A program made the translations under genes and the position numbers. A DNA stretch of 64,000 nt from Legionella_C dresdenensis (GTDB lineage: Bacteria > Pseudomonadota > Gammaproteobacteria > Legionellales > Legionellaceae). The notes beneath the pieces were generated by a model. It did not search any database and had not been told where the DNA came from. It saw only the letters and a program-made list of their open reading frames with translations. Below are positions 34,201 to 42,410 of the stretch, piece after piece (position 1 is the first letter of the stretch; each line of letters starts with the position of its first letter). The DNA is taken from positions 192,720 to 256,719 of the forward strand of contig NZ_JBHSAB010000023.1 of assembly GCF_042649825.1 (NCBI RefSeq), written 5' to 3'.

Positions 34201-34446
34201 AATGCCTTCATCACTGGACAGCGCATATTCTGTTAAAAAAGAATCTATACCAGTGCTACGCCTGCGTTCATTACGCACCTGCTCAACCAGTGCAGTTGCC
34301 TTAGCACGGGTTTTGGCCAATGTTTCATCGGGTAAACCGGCTTTCTCGATCAGCATGGTCATTATAGTCAGCTCATTCATGCGATAAGCATCATTAATGA
34401 CTGCGCGAGTGCCCTGTGGAAGTTGCGTTGCGTAACGTTCCAGCAT
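31297..34446 (-). CDS. putA: Bifunctional proline dehydrogenase / P5C dehydrogenase PutA
   Basis: A 1049-residue enzyme oxidising proline to glutamate with FAD then NAD. The proline dehydrogenase barrel spans ~130-470 (ISIKLSALHPRYQ, ALTIDAEESERLELSLD, VRLIKGAYWDSEIK, FATHNAYSVA). The aldehyde dehydrogenase half spans ~520-1010, with SPWNFPLAIFTGQVAAALVT, VVFTGSTQTANL, the Glu in VAETGGQNAMIVD and the nucleophile Cys in GSAGQRCSALRVLY. There is no N-terminal ribbon-helix-helix domain, so unlike E. coli PutA it cannot be an autorepressor. Start at 34446 is set by GGAG 7 bases upstream; the frame is open to 34527. Confidence 0.95.
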   Translation of the reverse strand: MLERYATQLPQGTRAVINDAYRMNELTIMTMLIEKAGLPDETLAKTRAKATALVEQVRNERRRSTGIDSFLTEYALSSDEGIALMCLAEALLRVPDNATIDSLIKDKLTSADWKAHRGQSDSFFVNATTWALMLTGKVLTPESADSLLSKAVRKLINRSGEGVVRKAVEKAMRIMSKQFVMGRTIEEALTRAKKKEAIGYRYSYDMLGEAALTKADAARYLVAYTKAIEAIGNKVDKNTTIYQRPGISIKLSALHPRYQEAQKARVLEELPPKLLALAQAAKKYDIALTIDAEESERLELSLDVIERVFNDDSLNGWNGFGMAVQSYQKRAFYLLDWVAELARRKKRRMMVRLIKGAYWDSEIKKTQMQGLGDYPVFTRKVFTDVSFQACAKKLLTMTDVIYPQFATHNAYSVAMILNLVGNYRDFEFQCLHGMGKELYEQIVPANRFGIPCRIYAPVGSHEDLLPYLVRRLLENGANSSFVNRIVDEKAPIAELVEDPVSKASQLLSKINQNIPLPASIFLPERQNSAGLDLTDRAVIAELKQQYSEMTLGGWQAKPMIAGKEKSQIGRNVASPQKTERIIGQVADASPDDIENALTYAQKAFKEWSNTPVTDRAALLERFAELLEENTATLLAMTCLEAGKSWSDGVAEVREAVDFCRYYAAQANKLMAEPMRLHGYTGELNELSLHPRGTVLCISPWNFPLAIFTGQVAAALVTGNCVIAKPAEQTPLIAAFAVSLMHKAGFPAGAIQLLPGTGEAVGAPLVADQRIKAVVFTGSTQTANLINQTLAARGGEIIPLVAETGGQNAMIVDSSALLEQVAMDALTSAFGSAGQRCSALRVLYVQEEVYPRMIELLKGAMAELEIGDPQWLATDIGPVIDEEALAGLKAHVTAMAQKFDIIYQCNLPEECDSGYFMAPVAIAIDSIKSLPREVFGPVLHVVSYKRKDLDQVIDDINNTGYGLTLGIHSRINQTVEYIRSRIHAGNCYVNRNMIGAVVGLQPFGGEGMSGTGPKAGGPYYLLRLCHERTYTVDTTAAGGNASLMSLPEGY

Positions 34447-34810
34447 TTTTACTCTCCATTTATAGGTATCCAAAGATAATAATTCAGAACCTTGCGAATT
34501 GAAATATTTAGTGTAGAATCGCCGCATTATTTCGTCTTTAGATGCCGATAATTAGCCGTTTTTTTATCTAACTGATAACTTTTCTTACTAAAAAATGGCT
34601 TTTTTTAGCCTATTTTTGTATAAATTTTGCACTAAAACACCCTGAAAAACGGCCTGAACGGCAAGCATTTAACCATTAACCTTTTGAAATGCTTAATAAA
34701 TCCATCTCCTGACCAATCATCTTTCTTGTGATTTTACATTTGTTGCAATTGTAAATATAATAACCAGCCTTTGTTAAACAATTAACCAAGAAAAAGGAGA
34801 GAATGGAGAA
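34447..34810. other. Divergent intergenic region putA / L,D-transpeptidase
   Basis: A 364-bp AT-rich gap between divergent genes. It has A/T tracts and a weak hairpin near 34590-34610 (AAATGGC...GCCTATTT) on the putA side, and the promoter at 34733 on the other. No gene is visible. Confidence 0.6.
34733..34761 (+). promoter_or_regulatory. Sigma-70 promoter of the L,D-transpeptidase gene
   Basis: TTTACA and a perfect TATAAT are 17 bases apart, 50 bp before the ATG. The spacer ends TGTAAA, making a TTTACA...TGTAAA dyad over the -35 region that could be an operator. Confidence 0.6.
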
Positions 34811-35491
34811 ATGAGCAAAATCTTAAGCATCCTTTCTGCGCTGATTTTTTCAGGCAGTACGACGAATTCTCCGGTGCCAACCGCAACCCATACCGATCCC
34901 AATGTTTCAGTCCAGGTTCAGCACCTTAGCGTAAAAGCCCCACAACTCAATAAACAAGTTCTTACTTTGGCTTTAAATGCTTATAATAAAGCATCTATAA
35001 AAGGCAATGTGAAAAAGCCGATGTTAACAGTGATTGATTATTCACTGCCTTCATCAAAACAAAGAATGTGGATCTTTGATATCAGCAAAGAAAAACTGCT
35101 CTATAACACGTATGTCGCCCACGGTAGAAATTCAGGCATGGATATTCCACGCCATTTCTCCAATCAGGCTTCCAGTAAAGAAACCAGTCTTGGAACTTAC
35201 GTTACCCGCGATACTTATATCGGTTCAAAAGGTTTGGCATTGAATTTACAAGGTCTGGAACAAGGCATTAATGACAACGCTTACAACCGTCGGGTTGTTA
35301 TTCATGGCGCCTGGTATGTTGAGCCCGATTTTATCCGTAAAGCAGGCCGTGCCGGTCGCAGTTGGGGATGCCCATCGATTGCAAAAACTCTTGCAAAACC
35401 GGTAATTAACACTATCAAAGGCGGTTCTGTTGTTTTTGCTTATTATCCTGACAAATATTATCTCAGCCATTCAGGCTACGCAGTCGCATAA
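34811..35491 (+). CDS. YkuD-type murein L,D-transpeptidase-like protein
   Basis: A 226-residue secreted protein with an N-terminal hydrophobic signal (MSKILSILSALIFSGS). The catalytic YkuD_2-type domain shows MLTVIDYSLPSSKQRMWIFD, the conserved TYVAHGRNSG, and the active-site motif HGAWYVEPDFIRKAGRAGRS followed by WGCPSI, where His and Cys are the catalytic residues. This family (murein L,D-transpeptidase catalytic domain) cross-links peptidoglycan or anchors proteins to it. GGAG precedes the ATG and a strong terminator follows, so it is monocistronic. Confidence 0.88.
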   Translation: MSKILSILSALIFSGSTTNSPVPTATHTDPNVSVQVQHLSVKAPQLNKQVLTLALNAYNKASIKGNVKKPMLTVIDYSLPSSKQRMWIFDISKEKLLYNTYVAHGRNSGMDIPRHFSNQASSKETSLGTYVTRDTYIGSKGLALNLQGLEQGINDNAYNRRVVIHGAWYVEPDFIRKAGRAGRSWGCPSIAKTLAKPVINTIKGGSVVFAYYPDKYYLSHSGYAVA

Positions 35492-35496
35492 AAAGT

Positions 35497-35528
35497 AAAA
35501 GCCAAGGTTTTTAGGCCTTGGCTTTTTT
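35497..35528 (+). terminator. Rho-independent terminator of the L,D-transpeptidase gene
   Basis: Stem AAAAGCCAAGG / CCTTGGCTTTT with an 8-base loop and a T6 tract, starting 6 bases after the stop. It is the clearest intrinsic terminator in the window. Confidence 0.9.
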
Positions 35529-35967
35529 CGCAGTCTTCCAATTTCAGAACGTCCTGTCCTGAATATCTTCCTTGACACGTATCATTTCCATATGATTACA
35601 AATCCATTTGTAAGACCTCAGATCCTTTGAAGTCCATGATTAGAATTTAGCAAGTGAATCGTGGATCTGCAAGCTGCTAAAACTCCATCAATTAAGCTTT
35701 ACATTTAAGCATAAAATTAAATTTTCCTTTAAAATCAATGAATTGAAAAATAAAGAGCAGTTTGCACAAGCGATTTCTCCAGATTTCTTCTATTGAATTG
35801 AGAAATCTCTTGGGGTGCGCCAAGCAGAATGCAGCCTTGCTGCAGTACAGCGTAATCAAGGTTTTAGTGATGAAATGCAGGAAATTAACCCAATAAAGGG
35901 CAAGGCTTGCTTATCTTCGGGATTATGATAATTTATAGCCAATATTTGTAGAATAAAGGCGACATAA
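35529..35967. other. Gene-free stretch before proQ with one dispersed repeat
   Basis: A 439-bp gap without a credible reading frame. At 35834-35861 it holds a degenerate copy of the dispersed palindrome GCCTTGATGCAGCG...CGTAATCAAGG that also occurs at 51704, 56433 and 57956. Confidence 0.6.
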
Positions 35968-36321
35968 ATGAGTCAACAAAACGTTTCAGCAAAGAAAGAT
36001 AAACAAATTATTATTGACTGGCTTATTGAACACTTCCCCAATGCCTTTTTTAAAAAAGGGAGTCAGGTAAAACCATTGCAGATTGGGATTTTCGATGAAA
36101 TTGCCGAGTTCTATGATCGTCTTGAAGAACCCCCTTTCAGCAAAAAATCCCTGCGCGAAGGCTTAAGCTATTATAGCTCTTCACCTGCTTATTTGAATTG
36201 TCAGAAAGCCAACACTGCCCGAATTGACTTATATGGCAATGAGGTGGATGTGGTGACTGAAGAACAGGCAAAATATGCCTATCAAAGATATCAACAGCGA
36301 TATGCGGAAAAGAAGAAATAA
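35968..36321 (+). CDS. Minimal ProQ/FinO-domain RNA-binding protein
   Basis: A 117-residue protein that is just a FinO/ProQ RNA-chaperone domain: IIIDWLIEHFPNAFFKKGSQ, VKPLQIGIFDEIAEF, SKKSLREGLSYYSSSPAYLN and TARIDLYGNEVDVVTEEQAK, ending in a basic helix YQQRYAEKKK. The invariant KPLxxGI and a conserved Tyr/Arg surface are present. It lacks the linker and Tudor domain of E. coli ProQ, like the minimal ProQ homologue Lpp1663 of L. pneumophila. Expected role: binding 3' hairpins of sRNAs and mRNAs. It is followed by a GTTGGGC hairpin. Confidence 0.88.
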   Translation: MSQQNVSAKKDKQIIIDWLIEHFPNAFFKKGSQVKPLQIGIFDEIAEFYDRLEEPPFSKKSLREGLSYYSSSPAYLNCQKANTARIDLYGNEVDVVTEEQAKYAYQRYQQRYAEKKK

Positions 36322-36339
36322 TCAGCGCTTAAATCGAAT

Positions 36340-36359
36340 GTTGGGCTTTACAGCCCAAC
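36340..36359. terminator. GTTGGGC-type hairpin between proQ-like gene and ubiG
   Basis: Arms GTTGGGCT and AGCCCAAC around TTAC, 19 bp after the ProQ stop and 30 bp from the end of the convergent ubiG. It is likely bidirectional. Confidence 0.55.
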
Positions 36360-36389
36360 CTACATTAAGAATTCAAATTTGGACCATAC

Positions 36390-37082
36390 CTACCCTTTGC
36401 GGCAAGCCAATAAATAATTAACAGCCACGGAATCCTGCAGACTAGCGGTGTGAGTAAACGGATTATAGGAAATCCCCTGCATACCAATAACTTCAAGCCC
36501 TGCCGCTCTGACCATTCTTGCCAACTCAGCCGGTTTGATAAATTTATTGTAATCATGAGTCTGGCGCGGTAACAAATTCATCACATATTCCGCAGCAACG
36601 ATAACTGATACATAAGCCTGGAAGCTCCGATTAATTGTAGATAAAAACAAATACCCATCTTTTTGCAGCAACCGGGCGCAATGATTGATTACTTCCTGCG
36701 GACAGGCCACATGCTCAAGCATTTCCATACAGGTTATTACGGGATAAGGAGCAGCCTCATAATCCTCGATAGGCGTGCATGAGTAATCAATGGTAATTCC
36801 AACACTTTGAGCGTGCCTGTCTGCAACCGCAATCGCTTCTGATTCGGCATCGATACCCGTTGCTATGGCACCGGTACTAGCCATCGCTTCTGTTAAAATA
36901 CCTCCACCGCATCCGACATCCAATACCCTCTTGCCAGCCAAAGCAGCATACCGGGATATAAAATCAAGGCGTGCCGGATTAATATCATGTAAAGTTCGTA
37001 ACGCGCCATGCTTGTTCCACCAGTGTTCGGACAGGCTGGCAAATTTGGCAATTTCCCGATTATCAATAGTTGATTTAGTCAT
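36390..37082 (-). CDS. ubiG: UbiG, ubiquinone biosynthesis O-methyltransferase
   Basis: A 230-residue SAM methyltransferase catalysing both O-methylations of ubiquinone synthesis. Family signatures: KFASLSEHWWNKHGALRTLH, INPARLDFISRYAALAGKRV, motif I LDVGCGGGILTEAMASTGA, then MEMLEHVACPQEVINHCARL and the C-terminal LLPRQTHDYNKFIKPAELA with GISYNPF. Length and motifs fit UbiG. It starts inside the end of the UDG-fold gene (8-bp overlap), so both are translated from one transcript. Confidence 0.94.
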   Translation of the reverse strand: MTKSTIDNREIAKFASLSEHWWNKHGALRTLHDINPARLDFISRYAALAGKRVLDVGCGGGILTEAMASTGAIATGIDAESEAIAVADRHAQSVGITIDYSCTPIEDYEAAPYPVITCMEMLEHVACPQEVINHCARLLQKDGYLFLSTINRSFQAYVSVIVAAEYVMNLLPRQTHDYNKFIKPAELARMVRAAGLEVIGMQGISYNPFTHTASLQDSVAVNYLLACRKG

Positions 37083-37791
37083 GATGACAACTCAATAAAT
37101 CCAGTGGCTTAAAAAACTCAAGCACTACGGGATTGGTAATAAAACTTAAATTATAAGGATGCTCGGCGATTAAACACTCGAACAATCTTGCCTCCGGCAC
37201 TTCTGCCGCTATTTTGCCAAACAGAATAAACTGGATAGGCTGCTCAAGGGCGCTTAATTGCAAAAATAAACTGGTCATAAATGGCCGCCAGTGTCTGGCA
37301 TGGTATTTCACTTCGCCAACTCTGAAAACAAGGGTGGCGTTTAATAATAAGAACCCTTTGCGGATCATAGCGCGAAAAAACTGCTCGGCTGTTTTACAGT
37401 AAGGCGCTTTGTCAAGCTGGGCAATGGCGCTTTGTGATAAATCGTCACGCAAATCACCACGGGCAATCAACAGCATTTTCATGATGTTGCGTAAAGACGT
37501 TGCCCGGTTCACTTCCTTGCTAAATCCTTTATCGCTCCAGAGGCTGGTCACTGCCTCATCCCAAAAGGCATAACCATTGGCCGACTGCGGTCTGGGGTAA
37601 GGTGATTCGCCCAGTAAAATATACCGGGTTGCAGACAGCGGCTGGCTGAATGCTGCAAACAGATTATTATAACCCGGCAGCCAATCCTTTTGAGTTACCA
37701 GTTCGCTTAAATAAGCGGCATCCATACAACCCAGCGCATTTTTAAGCATGGCATGCCATTCCGGGTGTGTATTTTGAATTAGTGAGTCCAA
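37075..37791 (-). CDS. Variant uracil-DNA-glycosylase-fold protein
   Basis: A 238-residue member of the UDG superfamily, closest in layout to family 1. Motif A reads LLGESPYPRPQSANGYAFWD where Ung has GQDPYHG…AHGLAFS, so the catalytic Asp is Ser63 and the Gln is Glu62. The middle FLLLNATLVFR corresponds to LLLN, and AEHPYNLSFI to HPSPLS, keeping the His. Loss of the water-activating Asp suggests changed chemistry or a binding-only role, though the Glu could substitute. It is co-transcribed with ubiG. Related proteins may all share this motif. Confidence 0.75.
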   Translation of the reverse strand: MDSLIQNTHPEWHAMLKNALGCMDAAYLSELVTQKDWLPGYNNLFAAFSQPLSATRYILLGESPYPRPQSANGYAFWDEAVTSLWSDKGFSKEVNRATSLRNIMKMLLIARGDLRDDLSQSAIAQLDKAPYCKTAEQFFRAMIRKGFLLLNATLVFRVGEVKYHARHWRPFMTSLFLQLSALEQPIQFILFGKIAAEVPEARLFECLIAEHPYNLSFITNPVVLEFFKPLDLLSCHHD

Positions 37792-37832
37792 ATAAAAAAC
37801 CTCTAAAGCGCAGACTAATACCGGGTATGTCC

Positions 37833-37854
37833 TTCCCGCACAGGCGGAAATCCA
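37833..37854. repeat. Single REP-like palindrome
   Basis: TTCCCGCACAGGCGGAAATC resembles half of the REP pairs in the 8-kb array. It lies 42 bp upstream of the UDG-fold gene, between divergent genes. Confidence 0.5.
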
Positions 37855-37982
37855 ATGCCAGATGAATTTAATCTAACTAAAATACCAAATCGATAAAAAA
37901 TATACTAGAATAACTGAATTACATCATAATTTCTTAATAATTTTCAAGTAAACTATAGAAGTAAGCAAATACAGGAACTTGT

Positions 37983-40157
37983 ATGGTTAATCGGTCTAGC
38001 CCCCCAAACAGGAAAATTACCAGTGAGAAACTGCACAATAAGAATTGCTGGCGCTTTATTCACCAATTGACTATTCCATGGGTCATGGCTGAGCAAGATT
38101 CGTCTTCCGAGAAGGGTAACCACATACAAGTTAAACCTTCTGATGTAATTTTATCTCGCTTTCAAGCTAAAGATCCCGAACTTTGCGACGAATTATACCG
38201 TGTCCTGGTTGATGCGGAATACCACGCTGATCACGCTTATGCCGATCTTTATAAGAGAATTAACGAATATGTTGAAGAAAATATAACTCTTTTTATTCCA
38301 GGCACAGCTAAAAAACCCAATGAAGCGGTATACAAGGAAACCATTATTTCCCAGTTGACCAATCAAAATAGCCGCGAATCATCAGAACATAGCATCCTTG
38401 AAAATTTTATTGCCTCAATCTATAACAATAATAACGACATTCTTGAGCTTGCTTATGACACGCTGAAGGAGGTTATCCAGGAACACCGCCCTGTAAACCA
38501 AAGACTTACTAATACTATTTCCCGCGCTATTGCAGATCATGGCGTTCGCATAAACAAACATAGTATTTCACCTGCTGATGCCGGTTCGCTAAGCGGGCGG
38601 TTCAGGTCCCTGGTATCGCCAAATTTTAAACCGCAACACACAACCAGCTTGCCGACTATCAAAAATTACCGCTACAAAACCCAACAAAAACCCATTGAGT
38701 ATCGTATTGGCACTCAAGGCCAACGTCATAATGGAGAGGAGCGTGTAAGCCCGTTATTTATAGCCTGGCTTGATATTCAGCGAAAAAATGCCGTACCCAC
38801 TAAAATTTCACATATTTATTTTAATAATCTTGGGCTTGATCGCGAGCACCATGATATCGAAGGGTCAAAAGAGAAAAAATTAAGTACAGTATTGCATCGC
38901 CTGGAAGAAAAGTTCTCGAATCTTGTGGTAATTACACTACCTGCCGATAAAGGCATTATGAGTGAAGAACATTGTTTTAGTACAAAAAAAGAGATTCCTT
39001 TCCAGAACGAATTTAACCGCATTATAAATATTGCCTATCAGAGAAATACCTCAAAATTTGGCGCAAACGATTTTTATATTAGTCCACGAGCCAGAAAATT
39101 ATTATTTTGTGATGAGAATGATGATTATTCACCTCAAGTTGAATTAGAAATTCTGCAGAATTTGCTGAACAATAGCATCGCCCGGATGGGCTTAAGCAAT
39201 CAGAATTTGTTAAGCCGTGCCGATTGTCAGGCAATCTGGGTAGATTTTACCAAATTTGCCTTGCCAGATTATATTATCAGAACCCTGAATCCTGACGGGT
39301 TTAACTTTTCCTGTAAAGACGCAATCGACAGAGCCGCCTCTTCTTCAATCTATTACAATTTGATGAAATCAATTGAAGCAGACGAACCCTTAACCCGAGA
39401 GGAGTTTGAACGAGGCTTGCATGCTGCGGCAATTGTTGTGAAAGGCCGAGGCATGAACCATCATATCAATCTGGTCTGGAATGCTATCAACTCCTATGTC
39501 AATACTAATTACGACTCAATTGAAAAAAATCCTCAACTGAAATGGCTGATTACCTGGCGCGATTTTAATTGCCCTCCTGAAAGGGTTGAAGAGCTGCTGC
39601 CTTTGCGTATTCAACAATGCAGCGCACAATTGCAAAAAATAAAAAATAGCAATAATAAAAAAGCTATCAGTAAAGGACTTGAAGTACAAACAAATATGGC
39701 TCAAATGCTGGAATACGGAGAATCGATAATAGAAGATTTAAATAAACAAAATAAAAACAAAGTCAGCGGAAAATGCTTATTGCTTGAGATAGTCAGCATG
39801 ACACCTGAAGTAGTTACTAACCCTACTAATCGCAATTTGAACGAATATGCAAGAGCCGCCCAACAGGCTACAATCCGCTTTCCCCGATTGCAATACTATT
39901 TTTCTGGCTTTATGATCGCCCTATTCCGATTACTCTACTACCCCACCTGCGGTTATACCAACTCATTTATCAAATCATGGAGCGCAACCAGAGAAGCCGG
40001 CAATGACGCCATCACCCGGAAACATATGATCTCACTCATTAACAATCTTAAAAATGTAGGGGAGCAAATGTTGCAAGGTGAGCTAAATCAGACGGGTGAA
40101 AACCTGGCAAATAATCCCGAATTGGATATAGACTCCAGTTCATCAACCTTGATATAA
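37983..40157 (+). CDS. Large putative effector with a CX5R phosphatase-like motif
   Basis: A 724-residue protein without a family I can name. The striking element is residues 440-453, FNFSCKDAIDRAAS: Cys444 and Arg450 form a CX5R P-loop of the phosphoinositide-phosphatase kind (SopB has CKSGKDR; SidF-type effectors are similar). Upstream, WVDFTKFALPDYIIRTLNPD could be the preceding strand, and downstream VVKGRGMNHHINLVWNAINS is conserved-looking. The region ~600-680 is helical with a hydrophobic FSGFMIALFRLLYYPTCGY. The C-terminus ENLANNPELDIDSSSSTLI, acidic then small and hydrophobic, resembles Dot/Icm signals. AGGAA precedes the ATG. It is flanked by gene-poor AT-rich DNA and is probably monocistronic. 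Confidence 0.62.
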   Translation: MVNRSSPPNRKITSEKLHNKNCWRFIHQLTIPWVMAEQDSSSEKGNHIQVKPSDVILSRFQAKDPELCDELYRVLVDAEYHADHAYADLYKRINEYVEENITLFIPGTAKKPNEAVYKETIISQLTNQNSRESSEHSILENFIASIYNNNNDILELAYDTLKEVIQEHRPVNQRLTNTISRAIADHGVRINKHSISPADAGSLSGRFRSLVSPNFKPQHTTSLPTIKNYRYKTQQKPIEYRIGTQGQRHNGEERVSPLFIAWLDIQRKNAVPTKISHIYFNNLGLDREHHDIEGSKEKKLSTVLHRLEEKFSNLVVITLPADKGIMSEEHCFSTKKEIPFQNEFNRIINIAYQRNTSKFGANDFYISPRARKLLFCDENDDYSPQVELEILQNLLNNSIARMGLSNQNLLSRADCQAIWVDFTKFALPDYIIRTLNPDGFNFSCKDAIDRAASSSIYYNLMKSIEADEPLTREEFERGLHAAAIVVKGRGMNHHINLVWNAINSYVNTNYDSIEKNPQLKWLITWRDFNCPPERVEELLPLRIQQCSAQLQKIKNSNNKKAISKGLEVQTNMAQMLEYGESIIEDLNKQNKNKVSGKCLLLEIVSMTPEVVTNPTNRNLNEYARAAQQATIRFPRLQYYFSGFMIALFRLLYYPTCGYTNSFIKSWSATREAGNDAITRKHMISLINNLKNVGEQMLQGELNQTGENLANNPELDIDSSSSTLI

Positions 40158-40324
40158 AATAATCACGCCCTAATTAGTCATTGACAATAACTATCTGAAA
40201 AACTGAATTTACCTTCATTATAAACAACATATAGACTTTGTATCGCTCAGGAATGCTATTTTTTGCCATTTAAAGAGCTGGTTCGCTTTGACCCGGATCT
40301 GTAATTTAACCCCGCTTTAACTAT

Positions 40325-40352
40325 AAAAGCGCTTATTAAAAGCGCTTTTTTT
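40325..40352. terminator. Bidirectional terminator
   Basis: AAAAGCGCTT and AAGCGCTTTT arms with flanking A and T tracts lie between the plus-strand CX5R gene and the end of the minus-strand 157-residue gene. It should work in both directions. Confidence 0.7.
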
Positions 40353-40361
40353 CTATTAGGC

Positions 40362-40835
40362 TTAAGATATTTGAGGTGATGGTGTTTGGCAGCTTTCACT
40401 GGATAAGAGCGAATTAATACCCGAACCAACCACATCAACGGTGTTGACCAGTGGGCTTGTAACTGCGGCAAAGGCATAGACCAAGCCTTTTAATAAATCT
40501 ACACCAGTTTTGATGGCAGAATCTTTGACAGCTTTGCGATTTGCGGTTAATACAGACAGAAGTATAGCAACTGTATCAATTACTAATTCAACAAGCTTTA
40601 CAGCGACCATTAAGCTAAAAACCAGAGGCGCGGTAATTGGTGACACGATTTTCCTGAAGGTATCACCAGAGTCTTTGCAAGGTTGGAAGAACCCATAGAA
40701 AGGTTTAGTGTCATTGACAGCTGTAGTAGAGCCTTTTCTTAATTCAAAATCTAAAATCAAATCACCCATCGCTCCTCCACCTGCGAACAACAATATTTCC
40801 GGGAAGATGCTTGGATCTATGTAAGGTATGCTCAT
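40362..40835 (-). CDS. Hypothetical protein with hydrophobic helices
   Basis: A 157-residue protein not recognised. It starts MSIPYIDPSIFPEILLFAGG, carries two or three hydrophobic segments (APLVFSLMVAVKLVELVIDT, AILLSVLTAN, LLKGLVYAFAAVTSPLVNTV) and ends in a Ser/Pro-rich tail. No signal peptide is obvious. It could be a small membrane-inserting effector or an orphan membrane protein. It is isolated, with a terminator downstream and a 238-bp feature-poor gap upstream. Confidence 0.5.
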   Translation of the reverse strand: MSIPYIDPSIFPEILLFAGGGAMGDLILDFELRKGSTTAVNDTKPFYGFFQPCKDSGDTFRKIVSPITAPLVFSLMVAVKLVELVIDTVAILLSVLTANRKAVKDSAIKTGVDLLKGLVYAFAAVTSPLVNTVDVVGSGINSLLSSESCQTPSPQIS

Positions 40836-41073
40836 ATTAAACTCCGGTTGTAAAGTTCAAAATCATCTTATCAATGTAGTATTAAGAGAATATTAATTAG
40901 CTTTGCGCCGTTTATGAGGACTTTTGTGCCGGCCAGTTTTTTAACACGACGGCTAGTTTGGTATCGCCAAGATCGCATATGCGTGGTGCAAAGCGGAAGC
41001 CAAGCAAGTGCATCAATGGGTTAAATTACAGATCTGGGGCTACCCTGAAATTTTATAGAACCAGTCTTAGCAT

Positions 41074-42150
41074 CTAAAGTGAGTATGTTTTGTGGTTTTG
41101 TAATAAATCTTCAAGATTGCTTTGTAGTGCATCTAATTTATAGCGATCATCTGGTTTTATTTGGCAACATCCTTCTATGAGCGGAGCTAGCTCAGGTGAT
41201 AGTGGGGTTAAAATTTTTGTTAATATTTTCCCCATGGAATATATATCCATACTTTCTTGAGCGGTAGGCGCTGTATTAATATACCAGCACTCTGGAGCAA
41301 TATGATCACATTGAATAATGCGTTGGGCTATTTTTTCTTGTGTTTCACACTTGAAAAACTCAGTATCGATGATTTGGTCTGATGCATTTGAAAAACCTCC
41401 ATCGATTAAGTAACTGCATCCCATATCCTTGTTATTGGTTGGGACCAAGTATTTTATATTATAAAGATTTAAATCAAGGCATATTATTTTTTTCGAATGA
41501 CACTCTTTTAAAGCTTTTACTGTTGCCAAAAATAATTTGATTTGCTCAATAAAATCAGTAACGGGAGACAAATCGCCATATAGCGTGCCAGGAATATAGG
41601 GCAAGACCATGCGATAAGTTTCTTTACTACGGTCCTCCAGATAAAAGCTTCGTTCTTGTGGATATAGACTCTCAAAAAAATGATATTTTTTTCTGCTTTC
41701 TCTGTAATCACATTTAACAGGACTTAATACCACTTTAGTTTTTCTATTGTCTCGCTTGTCAGGCGTTTTTGGCGAAAATAGTCTGGCAACAGAGTAAGTT
41801 CCTGTCGCAAGATACCCTTTCCTTCCATGGCCACGGTTTAAAATAATATCAATAATTTTCTTTGAGTGCGTTTTAAACCAAGCTGTATTGATAATTGCAT
41901 CCTGTAGATTAGCTACTTCGGTTGAGAGGTCTTCAAAAGCAATATGACCAGATTGAATCTTATTTTTATCACTTAAAAAATAATTTAAACCTTTTAGCGT
42001 GGGTTGGATTTGAATGCATCTGTTAGAACTCGTGTTTTGGATATATTCGACTAACTTATATTGAGCAGTGTCTACAGGATAATAGGTGGTGTCATCATCG
42101 CTTTCATAGCTTGAATCCTCGTCCTCTGTGGAGCAAGTATATTTTGGCAT
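41074..42150 (-). CDS. Eukaryotic-like protein kinase-fold protein, putative effector
   Basis: A 358-residue protein. After a low-complexity acidic N-terminus (STEDEDSSYESDDDTTYYP) and a ~90-residue helical segment comes a divergent kinase fold. The Gly-loop is GYLATGTYSVARLF; the VAIK-like strand is KTKVVLSPVK; the catalytic loop KKIICLDLNLYNIKYL has Asp in the HRD position and a downstream Asn; the metal motif SYLIDGGFSN is a DFG equivalent; then IAPECWYI (APE) and MDIYSMGKIL (DxWSxG). HRD has lost His and Arg. The catalytic Asp, Asn and metal Asp are kept, so activity is plausible. I chose ATG at 42150 over a TTG four codons upstream. Similar kinases are Legionella LegK effectors. Confidence 0.7.
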   Translation of the reverse strand: MPKYTCSTEDEDSSYESDDDTTYYPVDTAQYKLVEYIQNTSSNRCIQIQPTLKGLNYFLSDKNKIQSGHIAFEDLSTEVANLQDAIINTAWFKTHSKKIIDIILNRGHGRKGYLATGTYSVARLFSPKTPDKRDNRKTKVVLSPVKCDYRESRKKYHFFESLYPQERSFYLEDRSKETYRMVLPYIPGTLYGDLSPVTDFIEQIKLFLATVKALKECHSKKIICLDLNLYNIKYLVPTNNKDMGCSYLIDGGFSNASDQIIDTEFFKCETQEKIAQRIIQCDHIAPECWYINTAPTAQESMDIYSMGKILTKILTPLSPELAPLIEGCCQIKPDDRYKLDALQSNLEDLLQNHKTYSL

Positions 42151-42410
42151 AATAAAAATCAATATGATTTTAAATTGCTTATTTTAATCCAAATTTAGAC
42201 GGTTATCAATATAAAAACAATAATGAAGAGCATCTGCTTGCCATATCATGACTTAAAAAAAATCCAAATAGAGACGATTTGACTGGCAACGTCCCAAAAG
42301 TTCTTTATAAATATCCCAGACTGAATCTGAGCTGCAACTCTTAATAAAATTATTTTCTCTATGTGCATTGACTTTAAAAGTAAAACCCGCAACAAAGCAC
42401 AAGCTAAAAT

